This document shows positions 16,521 through 25,259 of a DNA stretch of 64,000 nt, one piece after another. Source of the stretch: Actimicrobium antarcticum (lineage in GTDB: Bacteria; Pseudomonadota; Gammaproteobacteria; Burkholderiales; Burkholderiaceae_D); contig NZ_BAAAZE010000008.1 of NCBI RefSeq assembly GCF_039536745.1, positions 955,611-1,019,610 on the forward strand, given 5' to 3'. A program made the translations under genes and the position numbers. The notes beneath the pieces were generated by a model. The model was not told where the DNA came from. It saw only the letters and a program-made list of their open reading frames with translations, and did no database searches. Every line of letters starts with the position of its first letter. Within the stretch, counting starts at the first letter, position 1.

Positions 16521-16751
16521 TCAGGAGTGCAGTGTAGACGGGATCGGTATCTGGTACCACAGCGCAACCGGTTTTCCAACGGCTGTGGCGGGTTGGCGAC
16601 TCTGCTGCTGCATAGTCGCGTGAGCGGGCTGGTCGGGCAACGAAAAACAGCTGAAGGACTTGATCCGGACCGCGCCCGCCTTCACGCCGGTTGGTATCAG
16701 AGGCGATGCTGGTGGTGTCTGACGTGCCGGCTCCGGACGCAGTCCCACCAT
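16521..16751 (-). CDS. TonB C-terminal-domain-like fragment between dapB and exbB
   Basis: A 76-codon frame starts four bases after the dapB stop with MVGLRPEPARQTPP, has a short Pro-containing stretch, then AVRIKSFSCFSLPD, QPATAVGKPVALWYQIPIP and a stop. The second half matches the end of TonB (typically AVRQWRFxPA..GKPVAVWxxVPI). The N-terminal membrane anchor and long Pro-rich spacer of a full TonB (about 220-280 residues) are absent, and the Arg-Trp-Arg-Phe core is altered. It is either a decayed tonB or a shortened protein. The position upstream of exbBD is where a tonB belongs. Confidence 0.5.
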   Translation of the reverse strand: MVGLRPEPARQTPPASPLIPTGVKAGAVRIKSFSCFSLPDQPAHATMQQQSRQPATAVGKPVALWYQIPIPSTLHS

Positions 16752-16755
16752 CGTG

Positions 16756-17562
16756 TCATCGCAGCCCGAGCACGTCCTGCATGTCGAACAGGCCGGTAGT
16801 TTTGTTTGCCAGAAAGCGTGCTGCGCGCAAGCTGCCGTGGGCATACGTGACGCGGCTTGATGACTTGTGCGAAATTTCGATCCGTTCGCCGATGCCGGCA
16901 AACAGCACCGTGTGGTCGCCCACGATATCGCCGCCGCGAATGGTGGCAAAACCGATCGAGGACGGATCGCGTTCGCCGGTTACGCCATGGCGGGCAAAGA
17001 CACCGACTTCATCGAGATCCCGTCCGACTGCCTTGGCGATGACTTCCCCCATCTGCAGTGCGGTGCCGGATGGCGCATCAACTTTCATGCGGTGATGGGC
17101 TTCGATGATTTCGATGTCGTAGCCTTCGGCAAAACTCTTGGCGGCCATCTCCAGCAATTTCATCGTGACATTCACGCCCACGCTCATGTTGGGTGCGAAG
17201 ACGATCGCGGTCTGTTCGGCTGCGGCAGCAATCGCCGCTTTGCCGGCAGCATCAAAACCGGTGGTGCCGATGATCATCTTGATGCCGTGACTGGCGCAAT
17301 ACGCCAGATGTTCCAGCGTGCCCTCCGGGCGGGTGAAATCAATCAGGAAGTCCGCATCCGCCAGGCCGTCGGCCAGTGCCGAAGTAATCAGGACGCCGCT
17401 GTTTTTGCCAAGAAACCCGGTGACATCGGTGCCGATTGCTGGTGCTGCGGCAACATCGAGCGCGCCCGTCAGCGTGGTGTCAGCGCTGGCCAGGATGGTT
17501 TCGGCCAGCATGCGACCCATGCGGCCGGACGCGCCGGCGATGGCAATTTTCAGTACAGTCAT
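16756..17562 (-). CDS. dapB: 4-hydroxy-tetrahydrodipicolinate reductase
   Basis: 268 residues, the usual DapB length when started at MTVLKIAIAGASGRMGR. The N-terminal Rossmann motif GASGRMGR begins at residue 10, and the catalytic and substrate-binding segment EAHHRMKVDAPSGTAL (His-His-x-x-Lys) and the NMSVGVN loop are intact. It reduces hydroxy-tetrahydrodipicolinate with NAD(P)H in lysine and diaminopimelate biosynthesis in the cytoplasm. The upstream in-frame ATG adds a leader without homology. The gene lies 62 bases after bamE in the same direction, a common order in this group. Confidence 0.95.
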   Translation of the reverse strand: MTVLKIAIAGASGRMGRMLAETILASADTTLTGALDVAAAPAIGTDVTGFLGKNSGVLITSALADGLADADFLIDFTRPEGTLEHLAYCASHGIKMIIGTTGFDAAGKAAIAAAAEQTAIVFAPNMSVGVNVTMKLLEMAAKSFAEGYDIEIIEAHHRMKVDAPSGTALQMGEVIAKAVGRDLDEVGVFARHGVTGERDPSSIGFATIRGGDIVGDHTVLFAGIGERIEISHKSSSRVTYAHGSLRAARFLANKTTGLFDMQDVLGLR

Positions 17563-17624
17563 GGAAGCAATCGTCAGAGTGTTGGTCAAGTCGGTGTCAG
17601 CCGAACGTCAGGCGCAGACCCCAT

Positions 17625-18227
17625 TTATTGCGTCGGTCTGGCCGCGGACGGAGCAACTGCCGGTGCCGGCGCAAGTGGCTTGGTTTTCTTGGGAACGGCA
17701 CCCGCGATCAGTGCCAGGTAGTCGACTTCGGTGGGCAGGTTGCCGCCTTCGAATCGGCTGACACGTCCATCCTTGAAAAAGACCGTGACCCGGCTCGACA
17801 GGACTTCGTCATTGCGCTTGAGCATGCGGAAGACATAGTCCCAGCGATCGGCATGGAAGATATCGGTAATCAGCGGGGTGCCGAGTGCGAAGCGGACCTG
17901 GTCTGGCGTCATGCCTTCTTTCAGTTGCAGCACCATTTCTTCGGAGACGAAATTACCTTGTGGAATATCGATCCGGTACGGTGACAACACGCCCAGGAAG
18001 CGTCGCGCGCTGGTTGGCGTGCTGCGCTGCATGCCGCTATTGGCGGTTGCCGCGCTGGCGCTTTCGGCGGTGACTTCAGGAGTGGTTTTGGTCGCACTGG
18101 CCATGCTGGCCGGCGCTTCCATCAACGGGTTTTTGGAGGCACATCCGGCCAGCAGCGACAGACTCAGAAAACCAGCGGCAGCGAGCCGTACGGAACGAGG
18201 CAGAGAAATGGGGAGCAGCATTTGCAT
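17625..18227 (-). CDS. bamE: Outer-membrane assembly lipoprotein BamE
   Basis: 200-residue lipoprotein with a signal peptide and lipobox LLAGC. An Ala/Ser/Thr-rich linker leads to the SmpA/OmlA domain: RIDIPQGNFVSEEMVLQLKEGMTPDQVRFALGTPLITDIFHADRWDYVF, broken here only as a family landmark. It is part of the BAM complex that inserts beta-barrel proteins in the outer membrane. A low-complexity Ala/Pro tail ends it. It is divergent from fur, the classic omlA-fur arrangement. Confidence 0.92.
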   Translation of the reverse strand: MQMLLPISLPRSVRLAAAGFLSLSLLAGCASKNPLMEAPASMASATKTTPEVTAESASAATANSGMQRSTPTSARRFLGVLSPYRIDIPQGNFVSEEMVLQLKEGMTPDQVRFALGTPLITDIFHADRWDYVFRMLKRNDEVLSSRVTVFFKDGRVSRFEGGNLPTEVDYLALIAGAVPKKTKPLAPAPAVAPSAARPTQ

Positions 18228-18303
18228 GAAGGATCTCGATTGATTGAGTCGGGGCGCGAAAGCGCTATATCATAAAGCAGTTACTCACTACCCAGCCAAC
18301 AAC

Positions 18304-18735
18304 ATGTCCAATAACCCATCTGACCTCAAAGCCAGCGGACTGAAAGCCACGCTTCCCCGCATCAAGATCCTGGATATTTTTCATCAAAGCCAGGTGCGTC
18401 ACCTGAGCGCCGAGGATGTCTACAAGATCCTGCTGGCAGAAAACATGGATGTCGGACTGGCCACCGTATACCGGGTACTGACCCAGTTCGAACAGGCCGG
18501 CCTGTTACACCGCAACCATTTCGAAACCAGCAAGGCCGTCTTCGAACTCAACGAAGGCACGCATCATGATCATCTGGTGTGCCTCGACTGTGGCATCGTC
18601 GAAGAATTTTATGATGAAGAGATTGAGTTGCGTCAGCAGAAGGTCGCTTTGGAGCGCGGTTTCACTATCGCCGAGCATTCGCTGGCACTGTACGGCCACT
18701 GCACGAAGAAAGATTGCGCGCATCGCACCCGGTGA
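18304..18735 (+). CDS. fur: Ferric uptake regulator
   Basis: 143-residue Fur. An N-terminal winged helix (SGLKATLPRIKILDIFHQS...LATVYRVLTQFEQAG) is followed by the metal-binding region THHDHLVCLDCG and EFYDEEIE, and a C-terminal CTKKDC pair that can bind structural zinc. It represses iron-uptake genes when loaded with Fe(II). The start at MSNNPSDLK fits the family; an upstream TTG in frame has no support. The 76-base bamE-fur gap must carry both promoters; an AT-rich CTATATCATAAAG lies at the expected place. Confidence 0.95.
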   Translation: MSNNPSDLKASGLKATLPRIKILDIFHQSQVRHLSAEDVYKILLAENMDVGLATVYRVLTQFEQAGLLHRNHFETSKAVFELNEGTHHDHLVCLDCGIVEEFYDEEIELRQQKVALERGFTIAEHSLALYGHCTKKDCAHRTR

Positions 18736-18771
18736 TGCGGTGTGCGGGCCAGCAAGCAAGCGGGCAGTGAT

Positions 18772-19812
18772 TTATTTGTAGTGTTTGTCCGTCGCGCTGC
18801 TCAGTGCGTTCGACAGCAACTTCGCCGTGATATCGACGATCGGAATCACCCGTTCATACGCCATGCGGGTCGGACCGATCACCCCCAGCGTGCCGACCAC
18901 GCGGCCATTGATTTCATACGGCGCCGTGACGATGCTCATCTGCTCCAGCGGCACCAGGCTGGATTCGCCGCCAATAAAAATCTGTACGCCCGTGGCCCGG
19001 TTCGACAGATCCAGCAATTGCAGCAGGCTGGTCTTCTGTTCGAACAAATCAAACAGCTTGCGCAACGAGGACATGTTCGATGACAGGTCGCTGACGCTGA
19101 GCAAATTACGTTCGCCCGAAATCACCACTTCATCGCTGTTGTCGGCCATCGCGTCGCTGCCCACTTCGACCGCGGCATGCATCAGTGGCGTCATGTCGTC
19201 GCGCAGCTGGCGCAATTCATGTTGCAGGCGCAGGCGGACGTCATGGAAGCTCAAACCGCCGTAATTGAGATTGATGAAGTTGGCCGCCTGCACCAGTTGC
19301 GCCGGGGTGTAATCGACATCGCTCATTAGCAAGCGGTTTTGCACGTCGCCATTGGGCGCGACGATCACCAGCAAAACACGCCGCTCCGACAAACGCAAAA
19401 ACTCGATTTGCTGAAACACTGACTCACGTCGCGGTGTCAGCACTACACCAGCGAATTGCGACAGCGAAGACAACACTTGCGCTGCATTGGCAATGACTTT
19501 TTGCGATGAGCCGCTATGGATGCGTGATTGCAGGCGCGATTCCAGCGCACTCTCGTCAATGGTGTCGACCGTCAGCAGCGTATCGACAAAAATCCGGTAG
19601 CCGCGCGGTGTCGGGACACGTCCGGCTGACGTGTGCGGGCTGGACACGAAGCCCATTTCTTCCAGGTCGGACATGATGTTGCGGATGGTCGCCGGCGACA
19701 GATCAAGTCCTGAAATCTTCGCCAGCGCGCGCGAGCCGACCGGCTGACCGTCGGCGATATAGCGTTCCACGAGGGCTTTGAGCAGGGTTTGGGCGCGGGC
19801 GTCTAGTTGCAT
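18772..19812 (-). CDS. hrcA: Heat-inducible transcription repressor HrcA
   Basis: 346 residues. The N-terminal winged helix contains DGQPVGSRALAKISGLDLSPATIRNIMSDLEEMGF and the GAF-like middle has the family motif HTSAGRVPTPRGYRIFVDTLL. It normally represses groESL and related genes through CIRCE inverted repeats. I found no CIRCE (TTAGCACTC-N9-GAGTGCTAA) in this window, so its targets lie elsewhere; the nearby grpE and dnaK appear to use sigma-32 instead. It follows the HAD gene by nine bases. Confidence 0.95.
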   Translation of the reverse strand: MQLDARAQTLLKALVERYIADGQPVGSRALAKISGLDLSPATIRNIMSDLEEMGFVSSPHTSAGRVPTPRGYRIFVDTLLTVDTIDESALESRLQSRIHSGSSQKVIANAAQVLSSLSQFAGVVLTPRRESVFQQIEFLRLSERRVLLVIVAPNGDVQNRLLMSDVDYTPAQLVQAANFINLNYGGLSFHDVRLRLQHELRQLRDDMTPLMHAAVEVGSDAMADNSDEVVISGERNLLSVSDLSSNMSSLRKLFDLFEQKTSLLQLLDLSNRATGVQIFIGGESSLVPLEQMSIVTAPYEINGRVVGTLGVIGPTRMAYERVIPIVDITAKLLSNALSSATDKHYK

Positions 19813-19821
19813 TTTGGTATT

Positions 19822-20544
19822 TTAGCGAGCGATTGGTGCCGGGGCCAGTATTATCCGGTGCTCCAGCCAGTGTTCCAGTTCAAGCAGGCTGACGCAACTG
19901 GCATCGGGCCGGACATGGTCGGGCAGGGTGCGTGAAAAGCGGTTCATCCAGACCGCGCGCAGGCCGGCTTGCTGGGCACCGACCACATCGAGCAGCGGAT
20001 CGTCGCCGACGTACACGGTTTCGGCCGGATCAACTTCCAGCGCGCTGCAGGCCGCATGAAAAATGGCCGCATCTGGTTTGGCCGTACCGAACTGGTGCGC
20101 GGCAATCGAAATCCGGAAGTGACCGGCCAGGCCGATGGTGTCGAGGTCCGCCGAGCCATTCGAGATCGTCCCGAGTGCCACGCGTCCGCCGAGTCGCAGC
20201 AGCGACGGCAGCACATCGTCGTACGGTGTCACGGCATTGCGGGCGGTATTGAAGATGGCCATCGCGCCATCGACATGGACCGGGTCGGCACCGCTGGCAT
20301 GGAAGGCTTCGGTCAGCCCGGCATGACGCAGGCCGACCAGATCGACTTTGTAACGGGGTTCGGCGGCCAGGATTTCCAGGCGGCGCGCGCGCATGGTTTC
20401 GATGCTGTGATCCTGCGCGACGGCTGGCGCATGCCTGCGCAGCCAGTCGTGCAGGATGGTTTCGGCGCGCACGATCACCGGCACGATCGGCCACAGCGTA
20501 TCGTCGAGATCGAACAGTAAGGCCTTGATCGGAAGCTGGTTCAT
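19822..20544 (-). CDS. HAD-superfamily hydrolase
   Basis: 240-residue haloacid-dehalogenase-like phosphatase. The motifs are in order: DLDDTLWP (nucleophile and acid Asp), TISNGS (motif II), the GTAKPDAAIF Lys (motif III) and YVGDDPLLDVVGAQQAG (motif IV). A helical cap domain sits between motifs I and II. The ATG of MNQLPIKALLFDLD is chosen because the longer frame adds an unlike leader. The likely substrate is a small phosphorylated metabolite but it cannot be named. It is transcribed with hrcA. Confidence 0.85.
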   Translation of the reverse strand: MNQLPIKALLFDLDDTLWPIVPVIVRAETILHDWLRRHAPAVAQDHSIETMRARRLEILAAEPRYKVDLVGLRHAGLTEAFHASGADPVHVDGAMAIFNTARNAVTPYDDVLPSLLRLGGRVALGTISNGSADLDTIGLAGHFRISIAAHQFGTAKPDAAIFHAACSALEVDPAETVYVGDDPLLDVVGAQQAGLRAVWMNRFSRTLPDHVRPDASCVSLLELEHWLEHRIILAPAPIAR

Positions 20545-20632
20545 CACATGTTTCCCGTCGGGTTGTTCATCATAAGTAGGTCCGGCTGCGGCATCCTTCA
20601 AGAGGGCGACGAATTATGGTCTAATCCGAAGC

Positions 20633-21553
20633 ATGTCGCTTCCCACCCCTGCCGGTCTGCCGGTCCCCCCGCTGAAAACCATTGCCATCATCGGCAAGCC
20701 CATGGCCGCCGGTATCGCGCAGTCGCTGTCCGAGATCGCCGATTTCCTGGTCGCGACCGGGCATGACGTGGTACTCGAAAACGAAACTGCCCTGAGCACC
20801 GGCATGACCGGTTACCGGCAAATGACACCGGCCCAGATCGGCGCGAGCGTCGACGCCGCCATCGTCGTTGGTGGCGACGGTACCATGCTCGGGATTGCCC
20901 GCCAGCTGGCGCCGTTCGACGTGCCACTGATCGGTATCAATCAGGGCCGGTTGGGCTTCATGACCGATATCCCGCTGGAAAGGATGATGCCGCTGCTGGC
21001 GGAAATGCTGAACGGCAAAATCGAATCGGAACGCCGGAGTTTGCTGGAAGGTGTGGTGCATCGCGATGGTCAGCCGGTCTTTAATGCGCTGGCCTTCAAT
21101 GATGTGGTGGTGTCGCGCGGGGCCGGGTCCGGGATGGTGGAACTGCGGGTCGATGTCGATGGTCACTTCATGTACAACCAGCGTTCCGATGGCCTGATCG
21201 TGGCGACGCCGACCGGCTCGACGGCCTATTCGTTGTCGGCCGGCGGGCCGCTGTTGCACCCGAGTCTGGGCGGCATCGTGCTGGTGCCGATTGCGCCGCA
21301 TGCGTTGTCGAACCGGCCGATCGTGTTGCCGGATTACAGCGAAATTGTGATCACCGTCATCAGTGGCCGCGACACCGGCGTGAATTTTGACATGCAGTCG
21401 CTGGCTAGCCTGCAACTGCATGACCGGGTTGTGATAAGGCGCTCGGCCCACACGATTACCTTTTTGCATCCGCCGGGCTGGAGCTATTACGACACGCTGC
21501 GCGAGAAGCTGCACTGGAATGAATACCCGTCGGTCGAAGGCCAACTCAAATAA
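20633..21553 (+). CDS. nadK: NAD kinase
   Basis: 306-residue NAD kinase (PpnK) that phosphorylates NAD to NADP. The diagnostic motif GGDGTMLG is followed by NQGRLGFMTD, the NE/D-type segment ALAFNDVVVSRG and the Gly-rich TPTGSTAYSLSAGGPL that binds substrate. Length and motif order match proteobacterial NadK. It is divergent from the HAD-hrcA pair and begins the rightward run nadK-recN-hemH, with 46 bases before recN. Confidence 0.95.
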   Translation: MSLPTPAGLPVPPLKTIAIIGKPMAAGIAQSLSEIADFLVATGHDVVLENETALSTGMTGYRQMTPAQIGASVDAAIVVGGDGTMLGIARQLAPFDVPLIGINQGRLGFMTDIPLERMMPLLAEMLNGKIESERRSLLEGVVHRDGQPVFNALAFNDVVVSRGAGSGMVELRVDVDGHFMYNQRSDGLIVATPTGSTAYSLSAGGPLLHPSLGGIVLVPIAPHALSNRPIVLPDYSEIVITVISGRDTGVNFDMQSLASLQLHDRVVIRRSAHTITFLHPPGWSYYDTLREKLHWNEYPSVEGQLK

Positions 21554-21599
21554 CGACCTGCTGCCGGTTGCATCGGCATTACCCAAAAGAATAGTCACC

Positions 21600-23261
21600 A
21601 TGCTGCGTACCCTGTCCATCCGCGACTTTGTCATCGTTGACCTGATCGAACTTGAATTCGCTGCCGGCTTTTCGGTCCTGACCGGTGAAACCGGCGCCGG
21701 CAAGTCGATCCTGATCGATGCGCTGGCATTGGCGCTGGGCGGGCGCGGCGACGCCAGTGTGGTGCGTGACGGCGCTGCCAAGGCCGACATCAGCGCCGAC
21801 TTCACGACCCATGCCGAAGCCGATGCCTGGCTCGCCACGCATGCCTTTGCCGACCCCGATGGCGGTGTGCTGCTGCGTCGTGTGATCGACAATGCCGGTC
21901 GCTCGAAAGCCTATATCAACGGCATTGCCGCGACCGCCACGCAATTGCGCGACCTCGGCGAATTGCTGGTCGATATCCACGGTCAGCACGCGCATCAATC
22001 CCTGCTGAAAACCGATGCGCAACGCCAGTTGCTCGATACGCAGGCCGGTTTGCAGGAAGACGTCAGGGTCGTAGGTGTTGCCTACAAAAGCTGGAAGGCG
22101 GTCAGCCGCCAGCGCGAAGAATTCGAAACCAATGCCAAAAATGTTTTGCTGGAGCGCGAACGGCTCGAATGGCAGGTCGGCGAACTCGACAAGCTCGCCG
22201 CCAAGGAAGGCGAATGGACCGAGATCAGCAACGAGCACAGTCGCCTGTCGCATGCGGCCAGCCTGATTGATGGTGCGCAGGATGCGCTGGCGGCACTCTC
22301 CGAATCCGGTGCCGAATCGGCCAGCCAGCCGATGCTGTCGCAACTGACCGCGTTGAACCTGAAACTCGACAAACTGGCTGACATTGACGAGGGCCTCAAG
22401 CCAGTCCTCGATTTGCTGGAGCCGGCCCGCATCCAGTTGCAGGAAGCGGTGTATGCACTCAATGACTATCTTGACCGGCTCGAACTCGACCCGCGTCGCC
22501 TGCAGCAGGTTGAGCAGCGCCTCGGCGACCTGCATTCGACCGCACGAAAATTTCATGTCACGCCCGAAGAGCTGCCGCAGGAATTTGCCACGCTGTCAGC
22601 GCAATTGCGCCAGCTGGCCGATGCCAGCGACATCGCCGCCTTGCGCGCGCAGGAAGAAAAACTCAAGGTCGCCTACACGGCGCTGGCGCAAAAATTGTCG
22701 GCAGTCCGGGCCAAGGCGGCCCGCACCCTGAGTGATGCCGTGACCAAAGCGATGCAGGACCTGAGCATGGCGGGCGGACGTTTCGAGGTCAGCCTGGTGC
22801 CGGCGGCAGCGGCCGTATCCGGTCTCGAACAGGTCGAGTTTCTGGTGGCTGGCCATGCCGGCACCATCCCGCGGCCACTGGCCAAGGTCGCTTCCGGTGG
22901 CGAACTGGCGCGCATTGCGCTGGCCATTTCGGTGATCGCGTCGAGTGCCACATCGACGCCGACACTGATCTTTGATGAAGTCGACAGCGGCATTGGCGGC
23001 GGCGTGGCCGAAGTGGTGGGGCGCTTGCTGAAGCGACTTGGTCAGGACCGCCAGGTGCTGTGCGTGACCCACTTGCCGCAAGTGGCGAGTCAGGCCAACC
23101 AGCATCTGCAGGTCAGCAAATTCAATGCGGCCGGCAAAACCGTGTCGCGCATCGAGGCGCTCGATACCAAAGCCCGGGTCGAAGAAATTGCCCGCATGCT
23201 CGGCGGCATCGAAATTACCGCAACCACCCGCAAGCACGCACGCGAGCTGCTTGCTTCCTAA
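21600..23261 (+). CDS. recN: DNA repair protein RecN
   Basis: 553-residue SMC-like ATPase. Walker A is GETGAGKS near residue 30, followed by the RecN-specific DIHGQHAHQSLL, two coiled-coil stretches rich in Glu and Lys (roughly residues 150-350), an ABC signature-like ASGGELARIALAI and Walker B TLIFDEVDSGIGGGVAEVVG. It helps to repair double-strand breaks by holding DNA ends. MLRTLSIRDFVIVD is the conserved start; the longer frame overlaps nadK. Confidence 0.95.
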   Translation: MLRTLSIRDFVIVDLIELEFAAGFSVLTGETGAGKSILIDALALALGGRGDASVVRDGAAKADISADFTTHAEADAWLATHAFADPDGGVLLRRVIDNAGRSKAYINGIAATATQLRDLGELLVDIHGQHAHQSLLKTDAQRQLLDTQAGLQEDVRVVGVAYKSWKAVSRQREEFETNAKNVLLERERLEWQVGELDKLAAKEGEWTEISNEHSRLSHAASLIDGAQDALAALSESGAESASQPMLSQLTALNLKLDKLADIDEGLKPVLDLLEPARIQLQEAVYALNDYLDRLELDPRRLQQVEQRLGDLHSTARKFHVTPEELPQEFATLSAQLRQLADASDIAALRAQEEKLKVAYTALAQKLSAVRAKAARTLSDAVTKAMQDLSMAGGRFEVSLVPAAAAVSGLEQVEFLVAGHAGTIPRPLAKVASGGELARIALAISVIASSATSTPTLIFDEVDSGIGGGVAEVVGRLLKRLGQDRQVLCVTHLPQVASQANQHLQVSKFNAAGKTVSRIEALDTKARVEEIARMLGGIEITATTRKHARELLAS

Positions 23262-23285
23262 CTGATTTGTAAAGGCATTATTTCG

Positions 23286-24392
23286 ATGGCGTTCAATAAA
23301 GCACCGCAGTACACCCATGGCAGTCCCGTCAAGACCGCCGTGGTACTGGTCAACCTCGGTACCCCCGACCAGCCCGATGCCCCGTCGGTGCGGCGTTACC
23401 TGAAGCAGTTCCTGTCCGATCCGCGCGTGGTCGAAATCCCGCGTGCGATCTGGTGGCTGATCCTCAATGGCATCATCCTGCCGATCCGCGCCAGCAAATC
23501 GGCCGCGAAATATGCGCTGATCTGGACCAAGGAAGGCTCGCCGCTGAAGGTGCATACCGGCAAGCAGGCCATGCTGTTGCGCGGCCAGCTGGGCGAGCAG
23601 GGCCATGCCGTCAAAGTCGAGTACGCGATGAGCTATGGCAATCCGTCGCTGCCGGATGTGCTCAACAAATTGCAGACCGACGGTTGCGACCGCATCCTGA
23701 TCGTGCCGGCGTATCCGCAGTATTCGGCCACCACGACCGCCTCGATTTTCGATGCCGTGACGAGCCACTATCGCAAGGTGCGTAACGTCCCCGAGCTACG
23801 CTTCATCAAGCACTATCACGATGACGCCGCTTACATCAATGCGCTCAGGAACACCGTGCAGGCACACTGGGATGTCAACGGTCGTGGCGAAAAACTGGTG
23901 TTGAGTTTTCATGGCGTACCGAAGCGCACGCTGATGCTGGGCGACCCGTACCACTGCGAGTGTTACAAAACGGCCCGTTTGCTCGGCCAGGAACTGGGCC
24001 TGTCCAAAGACGAATTGCTGGTGACATTCCAGTCGCGCTTCGGCAAGGCGGAATGGTTGCAGCCCTACACCGCGCCGACCCTGATGCAACTGGCGAAGGA
24101 TGGCTTGAAGCGTGTCGATGTGATGTGTCCCGGCTTTACCAGTGACTGCCTCGAAACACTGGAAGAGATTTCGCTCGAAGCCAAGCATGACTTCCTCGAA
24201 GCCGGCGGCAAGGAATTTCATTACATTGCGTGCGTCAACGAAGACCCGGGCTGGATCGCTGGTCTTGCCGAGATCACCGCCCGTCATCTGCAAGGCTGGC
24301 CAACCCGTCCGACCGAGGCCGAAAAAACCGAGGAGATCATCCAGTTGGGCATCGCTGCCAACGCGGCAAAACAGCTGGGCGCTGCGCGATAA
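23286..24392 (+). CDS. hemH: Ferrochelatase
   Basis: 368-residue HemH that inserts Fe(II) into protoporphyrin IX, the last step of heme synthesis. Family landmarks are VLVNLGTPDQPDAPSVRRYLKQFLSDPRV, the YAMSYGNPSL loop, LIVPAYPQYSATTTAS, SFHGVPKRTL with the metal-binding His, and CPGFTSDCLETLEEI. Length is typical of beta- and gammaproteobacterial enzymes. It closes the nadK-recN-hemH run before the heat-shock promoter. Confidence 0.95.
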   Translation: MAFNKAPQYTHGSPVKTAVVLVNLGTPDQPDAPSVRRYLKQFLSDPRVVEIPRAIWWLILNGIILPIRASKSAAKYALIWTKEGSPLKVHTGKQAMLLRGQLGEQGHAVKVEYAMSYGNPSLPDVLNKLQTDGCDRILIVPAYPQYSATTTASIFDAVTSHYRKVRNVPELRFIKHYHDDAAYINALRNTVQAHWDVNGRGEKLVLSFHGVPKRTLMLGDPYHCECYKTARLLGQELGLSKDELLVTFQSRFGKAEWLQPYTAPTLMQLAKDGLKRVDVMCPGFTSDCLETLEEISLEAKHDFLEAGGKEFHYIACVNEDPGWIAGLAEITARHLQGWPTRPTEAEKTEEIIQLGIAANAAKQLGAAR

Positions 24393-24484
24393 TCATTCTG
24401 GCGGCTGGTTGTCAGTCAATCAGTGGTGCTGCACGGGCCAGGCAGAGGCAATGCAAAAAATGGAAATGGGCGCGCATTATTCCC

Positions 24485-24512
24485 CTTGAAAAAGTGTGGC
24501 ATAGCCCCATTT
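24485..24512 (+). promoter_or_regulatory. Sigma-32 (heat-shock) promoter of grpE
   Basis: CTTGAAA (24485-24491) and CCCCATTT (24505-24512) are separated by 13 bases, matching the RpoH consensus CTTGAAA-N11-15-CCCCATNT almost perfectly. It lies 82 bases before the grpE ATG. Confidence 0.85.
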
Positions 24513-24593
24513 GCGTATCACTTTGTACTCAGGCTAGCCGTTTCCGGTCAGCCTATGCCTAACCTAAGCCACTGATAGTTGGAGGATTTCTAC

Positions 24594-25130
24594 ATGCAAG
24601 ACCACGAAAAACAAGCTGCTGATAACCCGTCTGTCGAAGAAAATCAGGCCCCGGAATTGAATGCCGCTGCTGCCGATTCAGGGCTCGAGGCCCGCCTCGC
24701 CGAAGCCGAAACCCGCGCCGCGGAAATGCACGACGCCTTCCTGCGTGCCAAGGCCGATACCGAAAACTTCCGTCGCCGTGCCCAGGAAGACATCGCCCGT
24801 GCCCATAAATTTGCGATCGAAAGTTTTGCCGAAGCGCTGGTGCCAGTGATGGACAGCCTCGAAATGGCGCTGAAAGTCGATTCGCCATCGGTTGAATCCT
24901 TGAAAGAGGGTGTTGCGATGACACTCAAGCAGTTGTCCGCAGCTTTCGAGCGCAACCGCATGCTGGAAGTCGCACCACAGCCGGGTGACAAGCTCGATCC
25001 GAACAAGCATCAGGCCATCTCGATGGTACCGGCAGAGCAGGAAGCCAATACCATCGTCAGCGTGCTGCAAAAGGGCTACATGATTTCCGACCGCCTGTTG
25101 CGCCCGGCGCTGGTCACCGTCGCCCAATAG
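24594..25130 (+). CDS. grpE: Nucleotide exchange factor GrpE
   Basis: 178 residues. An acidic, disordered N-terminus is followed by a coiled coil (ARLAEAETRAAEMHDAFLRAKADTENFRRR) and the C-terminal beta domain with DKLDPNKHQAISMVP and GYMISDRLLRPALVTVA. It releases ADP from DnaK. The ATG at 24594 follows TTGGAGGA; an upstream in-frame ATG overlaps the ribosome site. It is controlled by the RpoH promoter at 24485. Confidence 0.95.
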   Translation: MQDHEKQAADNPSVEENQAPELNAAAADSGLEARLAEAETRAAEMHDAFLRAKADTENFRRRAQEDIARAHKFAIESFAEALVPVMDSLEMALKVDSPSVESLKEGVAMTLKQLSAAFERNRMLEVAPQPGDKLDPNKHQAISMVPAEQEANTIVSVLQKGYMISDRLLRPALVTVAQ

Positions 25131-25186
25131 ACGTATTCCGGGTCGGCGCTGCTGCCGGCCAAGTGGTCAATCATTACAAAAAAATG

Positions 25187-25214
25187 CTTGAAAGCTGGCA
25201 GCAGCTCCCAATAT
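25187..25214 (+). promoter_or_regulatory. Candidate sigma-32 promoter of dnaK
   Basis: CTTGAAA (25187-25193) is a perfect -35 for RpoH; 13 bases further lies CCCAATAT, a weaker match to CCCCATNT. It lies about 45 bases before the dnaK ATG, giving dnaK its own heat-shock start in addition to read-through from grpE. Confidence 0.6.
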
Positions 25215-25259
25215 CCATCACATCAAACTCTCGTTATCCAGTCATCTAAGGAAAAAATC

